A DNA stretch of 64,000 nt from Oscarella lobularis (taxonomy: Eukaryota; Porifera; Homoscleromorpha; Homosclerophorida; Oscarellidae): positions 1,302,001 through 1,366,000 of the forward strand of contig NC_089186.1 in assembly GCF_947507565.1 (NCBI RefSeq), read 5' to 3'. The translations under genes and the position numbers were made by a program. Shown here piece after piece: positions 45,003 to 57,700 of the stretch. Each line of letters opens with the position of its first letter. The first letter of the stretch is position 1. The notes below the pieces were generated by a model. That model had not been told where the DNA came from and made no database searches. It was given only the letters and a program-made list of their open reading frames with translations.

Positions 45003-48000
45003 CTAATTCTCAGACATTTCTTCGAATTCCCTTTCGATAGCTTTCCGGCTGACACCAACTAGCCTAAACGTTGACAGCAGCTGACGCACTGTTGGCGATT
45101 TTGCTGCTTTTTTCCACAATTCCAGAACCTTGAATGTACGAGTGAAGTAGCTTGAAGTTGAGCCGCGAATCTTATCGCAACTGGCCGAACCGACGTCGAG
45201 GTAAATACCGACGTCTTCCCATTTGGACCCTGCAACGGCAGCGCATGCTTTCATCAAATCACCTGGTACCAGCTCATCGTCAGCGGGAAACGAGCCTAAA
45301 GAAAAAGACCGAACCCAAATTTTTGAAACATGCCGTAGTAGAAGTGAATTACGTAAAACGCGATGACTCTGAATGACATCGGCCGAAGTGACCTCAGCCT
45401 TATATACCGTAGGTGCAAAGCAAACTAAGTTTAGAGAGAATTACCCTTGTGCATTTTATTAGTCTACCTCTGAGTCACTCTCTCCGACGATCACCAAGTC
45501 TCTGATAGACGAACGATGACGTTTTTCCGGACGAGTAGAAAACAAGATGTCGTCGAGAGCCTTCTCATTCACTTTCTGATCGACTTCACTCGACGAGTAA
45601 GTGGCCGGATTGCTGCCGAGTCGTCGAAGGGAAGAACTGTCCAAATAGAACCAGTTAAGAGCAACTCCCGGACTTCTTTCGTCTGACGCTCGAGCGATCA
45701 TTGCTTTCAGCTCGTTGAGGAATTCCTTGGCAACGGCCTCACATTCGACTTTGCTTGACCAGCGAAGGATGACGTCAATGCCATGGTGTCCCATTTTAAC
45801 TCCCAATTGGATCAGACACTCGATTACTTTGCTACCGACGATTCTCACTAATTTGACGCCGTCCTTCCAAACCTCGTGGCTCGTATTGGTCAGACGAGAG
45901 AAGCGAGACTGAAGAACGACAAACGACGAAGGTGAGATGATGTCGACGGGGTGGACGCACTCGTATCGTTGGCCACGATACACGTCCATCGACGAATCTT
46001 CCTTCCAGGCGTCGCAAGAAATAGAATTATCAAGAAGAGCCGGAATCTGATACACTCCTGGCGTGTTTTCCACCGGAATGCACAGTTCGAGGTCGAGAAG
46101 AACTTCAATTGCTTCGTCGGCAGTCACCGAAAATTGAGACGGGACGCCCTTTTGCTTGAGATGATGTTGAAAAGCCATCAAAGCCGATTCGATGTATTCT
46201 CTCGACGCCTTTCCGCATTTTTCCGCAGCCGGCATGCCGAATAGAAAATAGGCCGGAGCAAGAAGAGGACCGATCACGTTGTGACAAAGCCAGAACGGAC
46301 GAACGCAAATTCGACGACCCATATTAACGACCTGCGTGTACGTAAAAATAATAAAAATAAAGAAACAATTTTAAATAATTTTAAATAAAAGTTACTCACA
46401 ATTCCCGAAGAGTCAAGATATTCGATAGCAACTTTTTTCTCGTCGTCAGATAACTTAATGCCAACTTCTTCAGCGACCCATTTCTCGAATTCTTTGGCTG
46501 TGAGAAAATAGGCCAATGGACTCTTTTGACTTTCTTCGGGAAGAGAAAGTCGTTCCTCAATGGCGTGACACAGTTTTGGAACATCATCTGCTGCCTGTGC
46601 ATAATACATTGTTTAATTAAGAAGAAACATTATTCAGTCATTACCTCGAGCATTTCTTCGCGAATTATTTTCAGTTTTTCTCGGCAGTCATTCATGCGAA
46701 CGGATTGGCTCTTACTGCAATCCAATTCAATCACGTGCGAAATTTGAAACGTGTCATCGAACTCTTTTTGAAGAACTTCGGCGACTCGTTTAAACTGGAA
46801 TCTCACCTCAATTCCCGCCTCTTCACTGAGACCAATCAAATTGAAAATCATAAAAAGTCGAATTAACGACCCCAGGTGCGACGGAAGCCTTCGCAACGAA
46901 GCCTTGGCGAACGCACACCAAAAACGCCCTTCTTCAAGAAGATTGACAATTTCTGACGTCATATTCCTTCCCTTTCGAAATGGAAGAACGAGAAAGAACA
47001 TTGTATTGGATTGCTGAAAGAAGAGCCCATGAGCGCTATGGAAGGTGGATTGAGATCCGAAGTCCCACGTCGTTCCTTTGCCAACTCCAGGTATATGGCA
47101 ATTATGAATTTCAATGCCGGCTGTGCGATCTTCCAGTTCCACTGGAGGACGATCGAGTTGAAGAAGTGAGTTGGTAAAGGTCGTCTTCCCAGCCATTTCG
47201 CTGCCGATCACACACAGTTTGATTGAATCCGGGCGAACCTTTTGGCGTTGAAGGACCGAAAATCGGACAGCCTCCTATCACACAAACTTATGTAACCGAG
47301 AGAAAGAATCGAAATGATATGATGAAGTACGCAATGCCGTCGCAGGTGCATTCTGATTGGACCCCTTTGTGCCAGCTGATAAGGCGTGTTTCCGTCCTGA
47401 ATTCGCCTTAAAGAAGCCACTCGTTTTTGGAATGAGAATACGTTACCATGTCTTCACACGTGACGTCAACACCCTTCTTGATCAATAGATCAATAATTGA
47501 CTTGTCAATCGCATAGTTCTCTGCAGCTCTATGCAAGGCATTTTGGTTCCTCTATAGAAATTAAAATAGAGATCCAGAGAGCAACGACATTTCCTGACTA
47601 ACCCTATCTCTTGCAGAAACGTCAGCTCCCAGTTCAATTAGCTGCTGAATGGCGTGAAAAGAAGGACCATACGAATTATCGCACGCGTCCAATAAGGGTG
47701 TCTTTTTCTCCTAAGAAGTAGAAATCTCTGAACAAAATCTCAACGTACTCACGTAAGAATGCCACCTCATCAGCAGAATTGACGTCAATGCCTTTCTTGA
47801 CAACGAGATACCGAAGAACATGTTTTACGTCCTTTTCACACATTGAGTCAACGGTAGCATAAAACAATGCCGTCTGCCCATTCTGTATAAAAGAACAACG
47901 ATATGATTACCGACTTTGTAACCGTCATCAAATCCCACCAGATCTTTTGCTAGGCAGTCAGCGCCTCTTTCACCCAAATAAAGCACTTTTGATAAACGAT

Positions 48001-48997
48001 CGACGGAACTTTCACAGGCCAACATGAAAGGCGTTTTCCTATCCTAAAAACAAAATGAAACTAAACTGTCAAACGCTATCTCTTTTAAATAACCTTATTG
48101 ACGATATTAATAACAGCGTGGTGTTCAACAAGCCATTTCACTCCAAAAATGCTTCCACGCGAGCAGGCACGATGCAGAGCAGTGTTCCCATACTATCAGT
48201 GAGACAGATACCTCTTCATAGATGTAGCAAACAAAAGCACATCCTATATCACCCTATCAATAGCGCCGACGCTCGATCCCTTTTCATTGACGATGTGATG
48301 AAAAACGTCGTTAGCTTCTTCAGATGAAGCAAATTGACTGGGAGCCGCCCATACCTAGTGAAGCTGATGTCTACTGCCTGACTGTTGATGTCGAAGTTTT
48401 ACTATGTCACATGGTAGCAAAATATAGCCATGTTCTTCTAGACAGATCAATTTCTTCATTCTGTCTACAGAACTTGCACAGGCCAGAGAATACGGCGAAC
48501 GTCCATTCTAAACGACGAGCGATGAGTCCAACGACGTGAATCAATTCCAAGTCTTACTCTGTCTCTCACGTTGACATTTGCACCGTGACTGACGAGCCAC
48601 TTCACGCCGAAAATATTTCCCCACATGCACGCACAGAAAATTGGGCGGAGTTTCGAATACTAGCAAATACGCGTCCATAACTACCAACCCAAAGCGCATT
48701 CATACCACTGATTGCTCGTCAATGTTTTGATTTTGCTGCACAAACAAATAGCTGAGCCACTCATTCGCCTCGTCAGCTGATTCGAACTCTCTACCCGCCA
48801 AGAAGTGAGGGACTGTCAAGTCATTTCCGAACTAATGAAACGAAATCATGTGCAGCTAGTAGTGAGAAATTATGTCTCCATACCTGCTCACGTCGAAAAC
48901 CTTTTTCCTTCGAGAGAAAATGTATCACTTCGTCGTAATTTTTCTCGTCCGCTATCTTTATGAATCGGTTGATCGCAGAACGAGCTGATGATGTCAT
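45003..48997 (-). CDS. Ankyrin-Roc-COR-death domain protein, copy I
   Basis: Tandem paralogue of copy H with the same exon plan. ATG 48997 (MTSSARSAINRFIKIADEKN), VPHFLAGREFESADEANEW (about 48830-48710), ankyrin exons 48665-47330 including TALHRACSRGSIFGVKWLV, Roc-like exon 47275-46640 (GSEMAGKTT; WDFGSQSTFHSAHG), COR exons 46595-46400 and 46331-45460 (GPLLAPAYFLFGMP, SMDVYRGQRYEC), a linker exon near 45405-45370 (EVTSADVIQ) and the death domain (about 45290-45003; FPADDELVPGDLMKACAA ... EFEEMSEN*). The COR exon could stop at 45459 (SDSEVD*), but a gtagac donor just before it and the conserved linker/death exons argue for splicing. Reads clean throughout. The first ankyrin exon is the most diverged. 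Confidence 0.85.
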
Positions 48998-49860
48998 TTT
49001 CGAGATCTATCGCGGCGTATGGCAACCACGAGAACCAGTTTCACAAGAACAAAAACACTTTCGGTTATACTTACGCTCTTATTCGTCCGGTAGGTGATGA
49101 CGACGAATATCAGCAGCAAAGTAGAAACTCTCTGGCCGCTCTCCAGCGTTGGCCGTACGTCTCGAGCCAGACGACGACCGTCGACGACGATCCGTCTGTC
49201 TACAATACGGGACACTTTGTCACCTCGCCCACGCAACGAAGGACGAGCGTTCTTATAGCTAAATCTCTTTCTGAGCTAGTTGTTATTTTTATAAACAAAT
49301 CATCAGTTTAAAATTAGGCCAACATCACCATTTTTTTGTGAGAAATCAATGAGCAAAAAATTCATTTTCGCATCTCAAGCGAAAATGTAGCGAATTTATT
49401 ACGTCATAACACCACTAGATGCGAAAAACCATAGCTTCTGTTTTGGGTGAGAAAGGGCTAATTACGCGAGAATGAGAGGAACGCCCATCTTCGTTTGACC
49501 TCCCTAAGAGCTCGATAACCTAGTCTAGCTACATCTACAGAAGATTTTTCGCGCATGTGCGCTCGTCTGAAGACATCAATTAATTCAAGAAAAACAAAGG
49601 AGTTGGGAAAGATACCCTATAATGAAAGAAAAATATTCCAGCCTTCTCCTTGCTGTTATAACATTAAAAATAATTTCACTAAACGCCTCACTCACAATGC
49701 TTCGATCAGACGAGTGAAAGAGTCTAATGAGGAAAGTGCCTAGATTTGAGCCTAACAAAAATTTGATCATAACAAGAACCCGAGGGCATGCTGCATTGCC
49801 ACGATATCGGAAAAAAAGACCGGGCTCTGACAATTTTAGCAGTACTATTGTAAGTATTGC
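48998..49860. other. Upstream of copy I, no gene called
   Basis: Open frames on both strands near 48990-49310 overlap the copy I 5' end and show no recognisable domain. 49310-49860 is AT-rich without evident features. Confidence 0.4.
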
Positions 49861-49864
49861 ACTT

Positions 49865-49965
49865 TCATTGATACCTGTACCTGTTTGGACCACTTGAGGA
49901 GCTCTCCGACAGTTGCTCAATGAGTTTTCAGCTACCACTCCTTGAGCACCTTCATCATGTGCAAG
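49865..49965 (-). pseudogene. Remnant of a death-domain C-terminal half
   Basis: On the minus strand HMMKVLKEW, two stops, then ATVGELLKWSKQV, matching the TVGQLLRWFEEF helix of other copies. About 90 bp remain. Confidence 0.5.
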
Positions 49966-50127
49966 GTGTTGCCACTGGTGATTTCTCTTCACGTGCATCT
50001 AGGTCAATGAGAAACGAGCCAATTGCTTCTTAGAAAAGTAGTATGTACTAATTGATTCTAATCCACATGCATACTGTACTTATGAGTCAAAAAAGCTCAA
50101 AACTTAGAAAAGTCTAGCAATACGAAC

Positions 50128-53100
50128 TTACGTAATATAGGCCTGCACAGAGCAACGCTGCGGCAAAAGCGGAAACACCAAACTCACCTGACGCTCTCCG
50201 TGCAATCTCCCCTTCACCATTCTCTTAGGATAGCACTGATTATACTCGTCCGATTGCAGAACTCGTTCCAATCGCGCCAAGCACTCGTTCGCAGTCGGCC
50301 TCGCGCTCGGATTAACGCCAATCATTTCACGACACATCTTCTTTATTGCGGGATGACCGATCTTTGATGCCTGTTCGAATCGATGACTGGCAACGGGCAG
50401 TTCCCCAGTCATCAATTCGGCGAGAGTCACTCCTAGGCTACAAACGTCGGCCATCTTCGTATTACGCTCACCACCGGTGCGGTTTTGTGGGCTACGCTAC
50501 GGAGCCAAATATTGAGGGCTCAACGGTCCGGCGGAGAGGGAGACCTCGGCAAAGCGAGCGGCGCCCAAATCGCATACTTTCGCCTCCATCATTGACGTCA
50601 CGACGACGTTTGTACGAGCGTATATCGCCGTGGAGAACGCCGTCGGGTCCGAGTTGATGCAGATAGGTGACCTCAGCTGTGATTCCGGATGCCAGATCGA
50701 TTTGCTCTCGTAAGGAAAGAAACCACTTGGAACGAAGAGCGGCTCGAATGACGTCAGAAAGCGAGCCTTCGAGAAGTTCGCTTATAATTCGCAGTGGAAC
50801 GCCGTTCTCCGTCGTGACGCCGCATAGGGAGACGATGTTGGGATGACGAGCTCGAGAGCAGACGGCAATTTCCTGCTCGAACAGACGAAGGTAGTAGTCG
50901 CTGTCGAGAAAATCGTAGAAAATTTTCACGGCCACAGGACATCCACGCCAGTAGCCCACGCGAACTTCTATACAAACCCAACCACTCTATCTTTCAAAAG
51001 TAATTTATACATTTATTATATTTACCTCCGTATGCACCGTCTCCAAGCTTCATTTCCGTCATTCTGACGTCTCCAACCGGAATCTGAAGAACACTATCCT
51101 GTTCTTTAGCCTTTTCAAGCTGCTTTTCTTTTTCTGCTTTTTCTTCGGTAACAGCCCTCAAGTCGGCTAATGTCTCCTCGTAAAGCTCTGCTATTTTGCT
51201 AACATATGCAACTGAACTTGAACGAGCAGCACAAAGACGAGTGCTCCAATACCGTGCTCTGTTCTCAAAATGTCGTTTTCTCTTCGTGCGTCTTCAAGAA
51301 GAACATTCCTTTCTTCAGTAGCAGTCTTCAAACGACCTTAAAAGAAATCAATCAAATTTTTAAAAAATTGACGGACTAGTACTTGCCTTGCTCCTTTAGA
51401 GCTAAAACTAATTTTTCATCATACAACTCGACTAATTTTGCTGGATACAGTCGTCTTTAATTAATTAAGCACTCTCATAACAGCGCAGTAAGCTCGCTCA
51501 CCCGTAGCATCCACTGCCTTGTTTTTCTCCTCGGATACTTTCAGTTTCGCTGTTGACAAAAACTCTGCTGGCGCAACCAGAAGTATCTACTGATATATTT
51601 TTTACCGTGAAGTGCCTCGAGGTTCTTTTCTTTTTCTTTGACCGCATCCTGAGAGAGCGCCAACTCTTCGTCTCTTCTAGCCAACGACTGACCCTTTTTT
51701 CCAGGCGTTGAAGCAATTCCATTTCCTAAAATTTCCTTCTGGTTCTTAGGTACAGCCGCATAAAAAACCTCGTTAACTCGAGTAACCACAGTGCCATCCT
51801 TCGTTTGACTGAAGAAACCGCTTTTTCGAAGTTCCAGCTCGGCACTAAGCCGAAAGATTTCCTGCTGCATTTCTTCTTTCTCCTAAACACAAATATTTTA
51901 AAAATCGTTAATAGAGTCTCACAAGCATTGCTCAGGCGAAGCACAATTCAAAGAATCTTCTGTACACTGGAGAATGTTAATCTAAAACAAGTATATCACG
52001 TATGAAACGCCGATGCTTTTAATATCACCCAGAACCTCTTTCAAATATTTGACCGCTTCCCGCACGCACCGCTTCTCTCAAAAATCGCCGACTTTCCTAA
52101 ATTCAAACAAATTTATTGTTCTGCGTTCAAACTCGCATCCGCTTGCCAGCGAGAGTTCACTGGCTTTTATTCCTAAAGCCACAAAGCGACGAAATAAATC
52201 CAGACGCCCTCCAAGGACAGCCATATCCAGAGCGCATTCTCCACGCTTCGTCTTTGCAAATATGTCACAGCAGCCTTCACTCAAAAGCAGATCAATTGCG
52301 TTGTCAGAGCCGAATTCAATTGCAGTGAGAAAGGGAGTGCAGTGAGAAAGGGAGTGCAGCCCCACTTCATAATCATTCGCAGAAGAGTCAGATAAACAAG
52401 AAAAATTCGCACCTGATCCCGAGCTTCACAATCAGCGCCTTTTGAAATCAACATAGCCGCTATCTTTTCAACGTCGCCTTGGGCTGCCAATTGAAGAACG
52501 GCGCTAAGATTCTAGTAGTTTAAGAATACACCATGTTTATCTCATAAACATTAATGTGCGTAAAATTAAACCTGATCCTTCAATTTCGAAATTAACCACT
52601 CTGCCATATCGTGACGTCGCTCAACGCAAGCCAATGCCAATGCGCCATTATCTTCCTATACCAGGTAGAAGCAATTATATTGTCACAATGACAATGGAAA
52701 TCTAATGATCCTACGTAATCAGCAACCCTTGTTCGCCAGATAATTCGCACACTCCTTCTGCCTATGGCAAACGGCGTGTAGAAAAGGCGTTCTGCCTAAC
52801 TATAAAGTTTGCTTAGTGAGATTGCTATTATGAACATTCTAAATACTTCAAACGAACCCTGTCTTGAGACTCGATAGCAGCGTCTTTTTCAATTAGAAGT
52901 TGAACCATTTCTATTTCATCGTAAATCACTGCCCAATGAAGTGAAGTACGACCAAACTAAATCGCACTGGTAGAAACATAAACTAAACGAGATAATTTTT
53001 GGCATACGTCGTCTTTTTCGGTCACCGAGCAACCTAAATCAAGAAGTTTTTTTGCCATTTGCACCTGTCCATTTGCACTGGCCGTTGCCAAAGCTCCACC

Positions 53101-54780
53101 ACGGATCTGTAAAACTATATGTAAATTCCGCTATTCTGACTGACGTTGGACTCGAGTAACTTATTCTTCGCTTGTATGTCACATCCTTTCGATATCAACA
53201 TGTCTAACAATGCCACATTGCCGCTTCCGGCGGAACATAAAATTGGAGTTCTTCCGTCCTGCAACCACAGATTGACATGTGACCGAAATATACGATTGTT
53301 AACAAAGAGAAACCACTTACTTCAGACTTGGCTTCAAGCTTGGCACCCTTTCTGATAAGAAACTCTGCTAGCTCAAGACTACCCTTGTCAGCAGCCCAGT
53401 GCAAGGAAGTATAGCCATACTAAATAAAATACAGATAATTAAAGTGACACATGTCTAACAACCTACAAAATGGGATTCGTTGACGTCTAATCCGAGTTCA
53501 ACCAATGTCTGAGCGAGTTTGACGTTTCCGTTCCAACATGCTATGGCCAAGGCTCCATCACCGCGCTATATAATGAGGAAGCAAACAATTAAATCATAAT
53601 AAAAAATATTATTTTATTTACTTTGTCCTTGACATAAATGTTGCTGCCTTTGGACATGCATAGATTAACAACTTCTAGACGTTGCCAATTGCAAGCCACA
53701 AGAAAGGGTGTGTACCCACACTACAAACAATGTCTAAAAACAAATCTTTGCCTTTGAGTTCCTGGTACCTCATGTAGGACTTCGAGTTCAGCGCCCTTCT
53801 CAGTAAGAAATTCTGCCAAGTCAAGATGCCCTTTGTCAGCTGCGCAGTGCAAAGACGTGTAGCGACCCTGCAAAAAAGTAAGACAGAACGCAAAACCTAC
53901 TGGCGATCACGCCACGATAAACTTCATTGATATCCAGTCCCACTTGCACGAGTTTCTCAACAAGTTTGCGGTTACCATTCCAACTTGCCATTACAATGGC
54001 TCCATCTCCTAGCTAGACACAATTAAAATACGTGCAATTTATCTAGATAATGTTTACGACTTCACCTTGTCCTTTGCAGAAATATTGCACCCTTTAGATA
54101 TGAAGAGATCGATCACTTTCATACAATCAGCATCACAAGCCACAATAAAAGGCGTGTTTCCAAACTAAAACATTTACAGTAGTCCTAACAAGCAAGCCGA
54201 TTTTAGATTATTACGGTACCTCGTCTTCAGCATCGATGGTGGCTCCATTTTCAATAAGATACGCAGCAATTTCGATTAGCTGCGCAATGCAAAGATGTAC
54301 AGCCATGCTACACAACGTCAAAAGCATCAAAAACGAAGTTATTGTCAATCGTACTTGATGCGTTTCGTCGACAGAGAACCCCATGTCTATCATTTTCACC
54401 ATAGCAAGATGGCCCCCGAAGCAGGCCAGTGCCAAAGCACCATTGCCATTCTGCCAATAAAGTCAGAGTCGGACTAACAAGCGTGTTGCATGGATGGATT
54501 CTCACATTGTTCTTTGCTCGAATTCTGCAACCTTTCTGCACAAACAAATCGACTCCCATTATAGATCCTACACCAGCGGCACAAAGAAAAGCCGTTGCTC
54601 CATTCTATCAAGTGCATAACAAACGTTCATTGAACTTCACGAGATGACATTATTACTGGGGAGACTGGACATTCGATGTCCCAACCCAAGGATAGAAAAT
54701 ATTCTGCAACTTCCAAGCGATTGCATGAAATGCCGAGAGATATAGCACTGACGCCTTTCTGAAAGGAAAGAAAATTGCTA
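50128..54780 (-). pseudogene. Ankyrin / coiled-coil / TKL-like kinase K4, several disabling lesions
   Basis: Large minus-strand gene: about fifteen exons of one ankyrin repeat each (54770-52080; for example YGYTSLHWAADKGSLELAEF), a coiled coil (51890-51080; LSAELELRKSGFFSQ, QDAVKEKEKNLEALHG), IPVGDVRMTEMKLGDGAYG, and a kinase domain (50959-50140) with VAVKIF and HGDIRS. Lesions: a deletion of about 11 bp in the repeat at 54225-54300; a 17-bp tandem duplication (tgcagtgagaaagggag twice) at 52321-52355; a stop after KVGDF near 52080; one extra base just after HGDIRS near 50618; and TAG in place of the Glu codon of the APE-like motif near 50505. The start is unknown; the first clear repeat is at 54700-54765. 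Related to K1-K3 but with its own ankyrin array. Sequence error cannot explain five lesions. Confidence 0.75.
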
Positions 54781-55289
54781 AAATAAACCCCAGATTAATT
54801 ATATATAAGAATTCCTCCGTTTTCAAAACGGATTTGCTTTGTAGCGTAATAAAAACAGTGGCTGCAACCACTTCTTGAGAACTTACTTCGTTTACCACCG
54901 TTCTCCACTTCGTCGGCCGGTTCTAGCCTCGCGTGCCAGGCGCCTCTCCTCTGATCCCGGATAAACCCGGGGAGGAGAAGCGCCTGGACGCACTTGTATC
55001 ACGTGTCTTACCCTATAGTACATGTGACCCTTCATTCGGCCACGCCTCGCTCAACGTAGAGCGTTGCTTCGATGGCTCGAAAATGTGCTCGACGTGAATT
55101 ACCGAGCGATTTACGACACACAAAAGCCTTTGGTCAGATGATCATAAAAAGTAGAATAATTTGTTAACGCGGTGATTATAATATGAGTCACCTTGTTTTA
55201 CTATTAATTACCCTATTTATACTACCTATGGTATTACCGTAAGGGAGTGTTTCTGAGTGGCTGGCCGGCTTGGACGTTGCATGTAAAAT
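54781..55289. other. Upstream of K4 gene, with one hairpin
   Basis: Apart from the inverted repeat at 54937-54992 nothing is recognised; 55200-55250 is AT-rich. Confidence 0.4.
54937..54992. repeat. Foldback repeat ccaggcgcctctcctc / gaggagaagcgcctgg
   Basis: The two 16-bp arms are inverse of each other around tgatcccggataaacccggg; likely a tiny transposon remnant. Confidence 0.75.
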
Positions 55290-55655
55290 GTACTTAATTA
55301 AATGAATCAATGCCGGTTATTTAGCGCGCTTTGGCACATTTTTGCTCTTCGCTTTCTTTTCGATTTTTATACAGAGAAGGCGATTTTCAAGCGGAATGCG
55401 ACGTGACGGCAAGACAAAGTACCAACGGAAGTACATGTTGGCAAGGTGAGACCTCCTACGGGGAAACAAAGCGAAACCTCTCATTCACGATGTTAGGAAG
55501 AAGTCCCTAGGCCACAATCGGGTTCCAGCTAAACAAAAAAACCCGAACGTATGGCCGTTTTCACGGAGAACGCGTAAGATTCTCACACGAGGGCCTCATT
55601 TGTGTTTGAAGCTCAGATCTATCGCTTTGCAATTGGCATAAAAGAATCCTAATGG
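55290..55655 (+). repeat. Death-domain downstream module, copy
   Basis: Nearly identical to 29770-30140 (gaatcaatgccggttatttagcgcgctttgg, acagagaaggcgattttcaagcgg, gttaggaagaagtccc). It opens the right segmental-duplication block. Confidence 0.7.
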
Positions 55656-56154
55656 GACACAGACGTCCTGCAGCGCCGTCTACCACATGCACCCCTTCGT
55701 ACGATGTCCAGATAGATAGACGTCAGGATTTGTGTCGCAACAGGCTATGCAAGCAAATTAGGGTAGTCCGACTCTGCATTGCAACTGGAATCCAACGCCG
55801 TCGCCGCAAGAGGTACCAAAGCGACCAGACAGGTCTACTCAGCGCCAACAGCAGCATCGAGCGTGACCCCTAATTGAAAACCGTCGCACAGAGCAACCAG
55901 CGGATTCCCGTCAAAGAAGCGTCGCAATCTCCTTACGCGGATGCGTAATTGTGTGTCCTCCCCTCCCCAGTCAGTGTCTAAAGGCGTACACCATCGAGTT
56001 GGTCTTATCCAATCTTTTGCTATAGCGAGGCATTCGCGTATAAAGAGAAGAGGATGTATGGGTCTTTTAATTAATTAAGTACGGGTTATTGATGCAGTCC
56101 TCTATCTGTATAGGTCTGCACCATGTACCCTAATGTATAATTCTGGTACTCACC

Positions 56155-56355
56155 GGCAGCGAATGACGACAGATCGTCAACAAACCAGCCTTCGCGTAAG
56201 AGAGCAACAACTGAATGCAAGACTTTGATTACCTCAACATCAAAAAGCACAGCAGCTAGTTGCGCACAAGACTGACGCACAACAGAATCGCTGAGCAAAC
56301 TGCAAAAAAGACACCAACTTTGTTTTCGCAGCGAAGGGGTACATAAGTAACCCAA
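56155..56355 (-). other. Possible minus-strand exon 3' of secreted gene copy B
   Basis: Open frame QLAAVLFDVEVIKVLHSVV to DDLSSFAAG followed by a gtgagt donor. The 30.9 kb copy is frameshifted. It lies just beyond the stop of copy B and could be an exon of another gene or 3' UTR. No family recognised. Confidence 0.35.
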
Positions 56356-56361
56356 AGGCTG

Positions 56362-57296
56362 TCAACGAACAAAAACATATCCAATAGAGAATGTGTTTCT
56401 GTCGCCGTTGTCTGCACTGCATGAGGCAAAGTTTCCAACAGTATTGTTTGCTGCATGTGGCGAGCACAAGTGGCCAAAGCCGCCAATTCCGATCCAAGAG
56501 TCACATGAATTACAGTTATTCTCTTGGTTGCCAATTATCCCAATTCTCACGCGGCTATAAGCACCAGTCCAGTCTGAGCGGCAGTTGAATCCTTCCTATG
56601 AAAGCAACCATAATGTAGAAATCTGCATATGCACATTAAAATCCATACCCTGTTACAATTGTACTGAAGAGAAGAGTATGGAACTAGAGTCTTCCAAGCT
56701 GATCGGCCAAGATCAGTAGGATGATGCTCGCCTGTGCCCATGAGATCTTTCATAGAAGCGGCAGGCTGATCCAAGACCAGTTCGTTCAGCGTTTCACCCG
56801 TTTTCAATAGAAGAAGAACTTCGTCAAAAGGTACTGTGTAATACGATTCGAGTTTGGCTTCCGTGTTGTCCAAGTTGACCTTCTCCGGATTGTAAACTTC
56901 TGAGTTTTCCCATAGAGTGCTGTTGTATGTGAATTTTATCGAATTGCTGTTCACTTTCATAATCAGAGTCCACCCGTCTGCGAGACAGTACGTCTATAGA
57001 ACATACGTTGCAAAAAATTCTGAACAGAAAACTGAACTGCTTTACAGAAAACGCGGATGATGAGTTCGAGGGCTTAATTCTGTGTATTCCAGGCTGGAAT
57101 TTTGGATTCAATGCCAGCGTCAAGCACGAATGATGAATGCGTGGAGCGCGTCTGGTGGAATTTTTCTTAGGCGAGCAACCTAACAAATTAAATTTTCAAA
57201 TGCCAAAGCTGGACGTTATCTATTCTTACCTTCAACGTCGCTTGACGCAGAAACTGAGTTGAGAGAAAGGACGAGAAAGAAAAGCTTCAGTAGCAT
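56362..57296 (-). CDS. Secreted fibrinogen-like domain protein, copy B
   Basis: Sister of 31110-32047 with identical exon order. Exon 1 starts ATG 57296, MLLKLFFLVLSLNSVSAS (signal peptide). Exon 2 (about 57180-57000) LTLALNPKFQPGIH. Exon 3 (about 56995-56675) includes GWTLIMKVN, KFTYNSTLW, YTVPFDEVLLLL and LGRSAWKTLVP. Exon 4 (about 56590-56362) GFNCRSD, RVRIGIIGNQENNCNSCDSW, AANNTVGN, ends SIGYVFVR. Against copy A, the last exon differs most: loss of the residues around NQCLPG, and NNTCGNVAACGADN became NNTVGNFASCSADN, so the cysteine pattern has changed while exon 3 is nearly unchanged. Confidence 0.75.
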
Positions 57297-57354
57297 TTTA
57301 GATATCTTGCTCACTGCTGCCGCTGAACTGCGAGGAACTGAAGGCAAATATCGG

Positions 57355-57364
57355 CTATATATAG
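57355..57364 (-). promoter_or_regulatory. TATA box of secreted gene copy B
   Basis: ctatatatag on the minus strand, about 60 bp upstream of ATG 57296, in the place of the copy A box. Confidence 0.6.
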
Positions 57365-57529
57365 TGCTTTCTTTGTGGCAAGTTGTTTATGTGCTGTACA
57401 AACAGATGACGTAAGTGGAAGTCAAGCAAAATCTGCATATGAGGTAAACACATCGATTTTATCGTCTACTTCACTAGCGCTAGTAGTCGCCTATACATGT
57501 GCAGTAAGTAAATCTAGCCCATCCTCTAA

Positions 57530-57700
57530 TTCTGTAATTAGAAATTTTGAACGGGAGTTAGATACGAAGTAAAGGAATTAATTAAGTACTTGATGGAAAT
57601 GAAGGAAGTGAAGGAAGTGAAGGGAGTGAGGGGAGTGCAGGAAGTTGGGGAACTGAAGGAACCGCATGAAGGAAACGAAGGAAGCGAAGGACGCAGATTA
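57530..57700. repeat. Inverted counterpart of 32395-32985
   Basis: aattttgaacgggagttaga (57542) is the inverse of tctaactcccgttcaaaatt (32947), and gaaggaagtgaagg units mirror the cttccttcactt repeat. Confidence 0.8.

Noticed and set aside
48988-49311. Plus-strand frame starting MMSFSRSIAAYG
   Set aside because: Overlaps the first codons and promoter side of copy I, no domain, no homologous frame upstream of copy H.
49585-49998. 137-residue minus-strand frame
   Set aside because: Only a short part (TVGELLKW in another frame) has an explanation, as a death-domain relic; the long frame itself shows no features.
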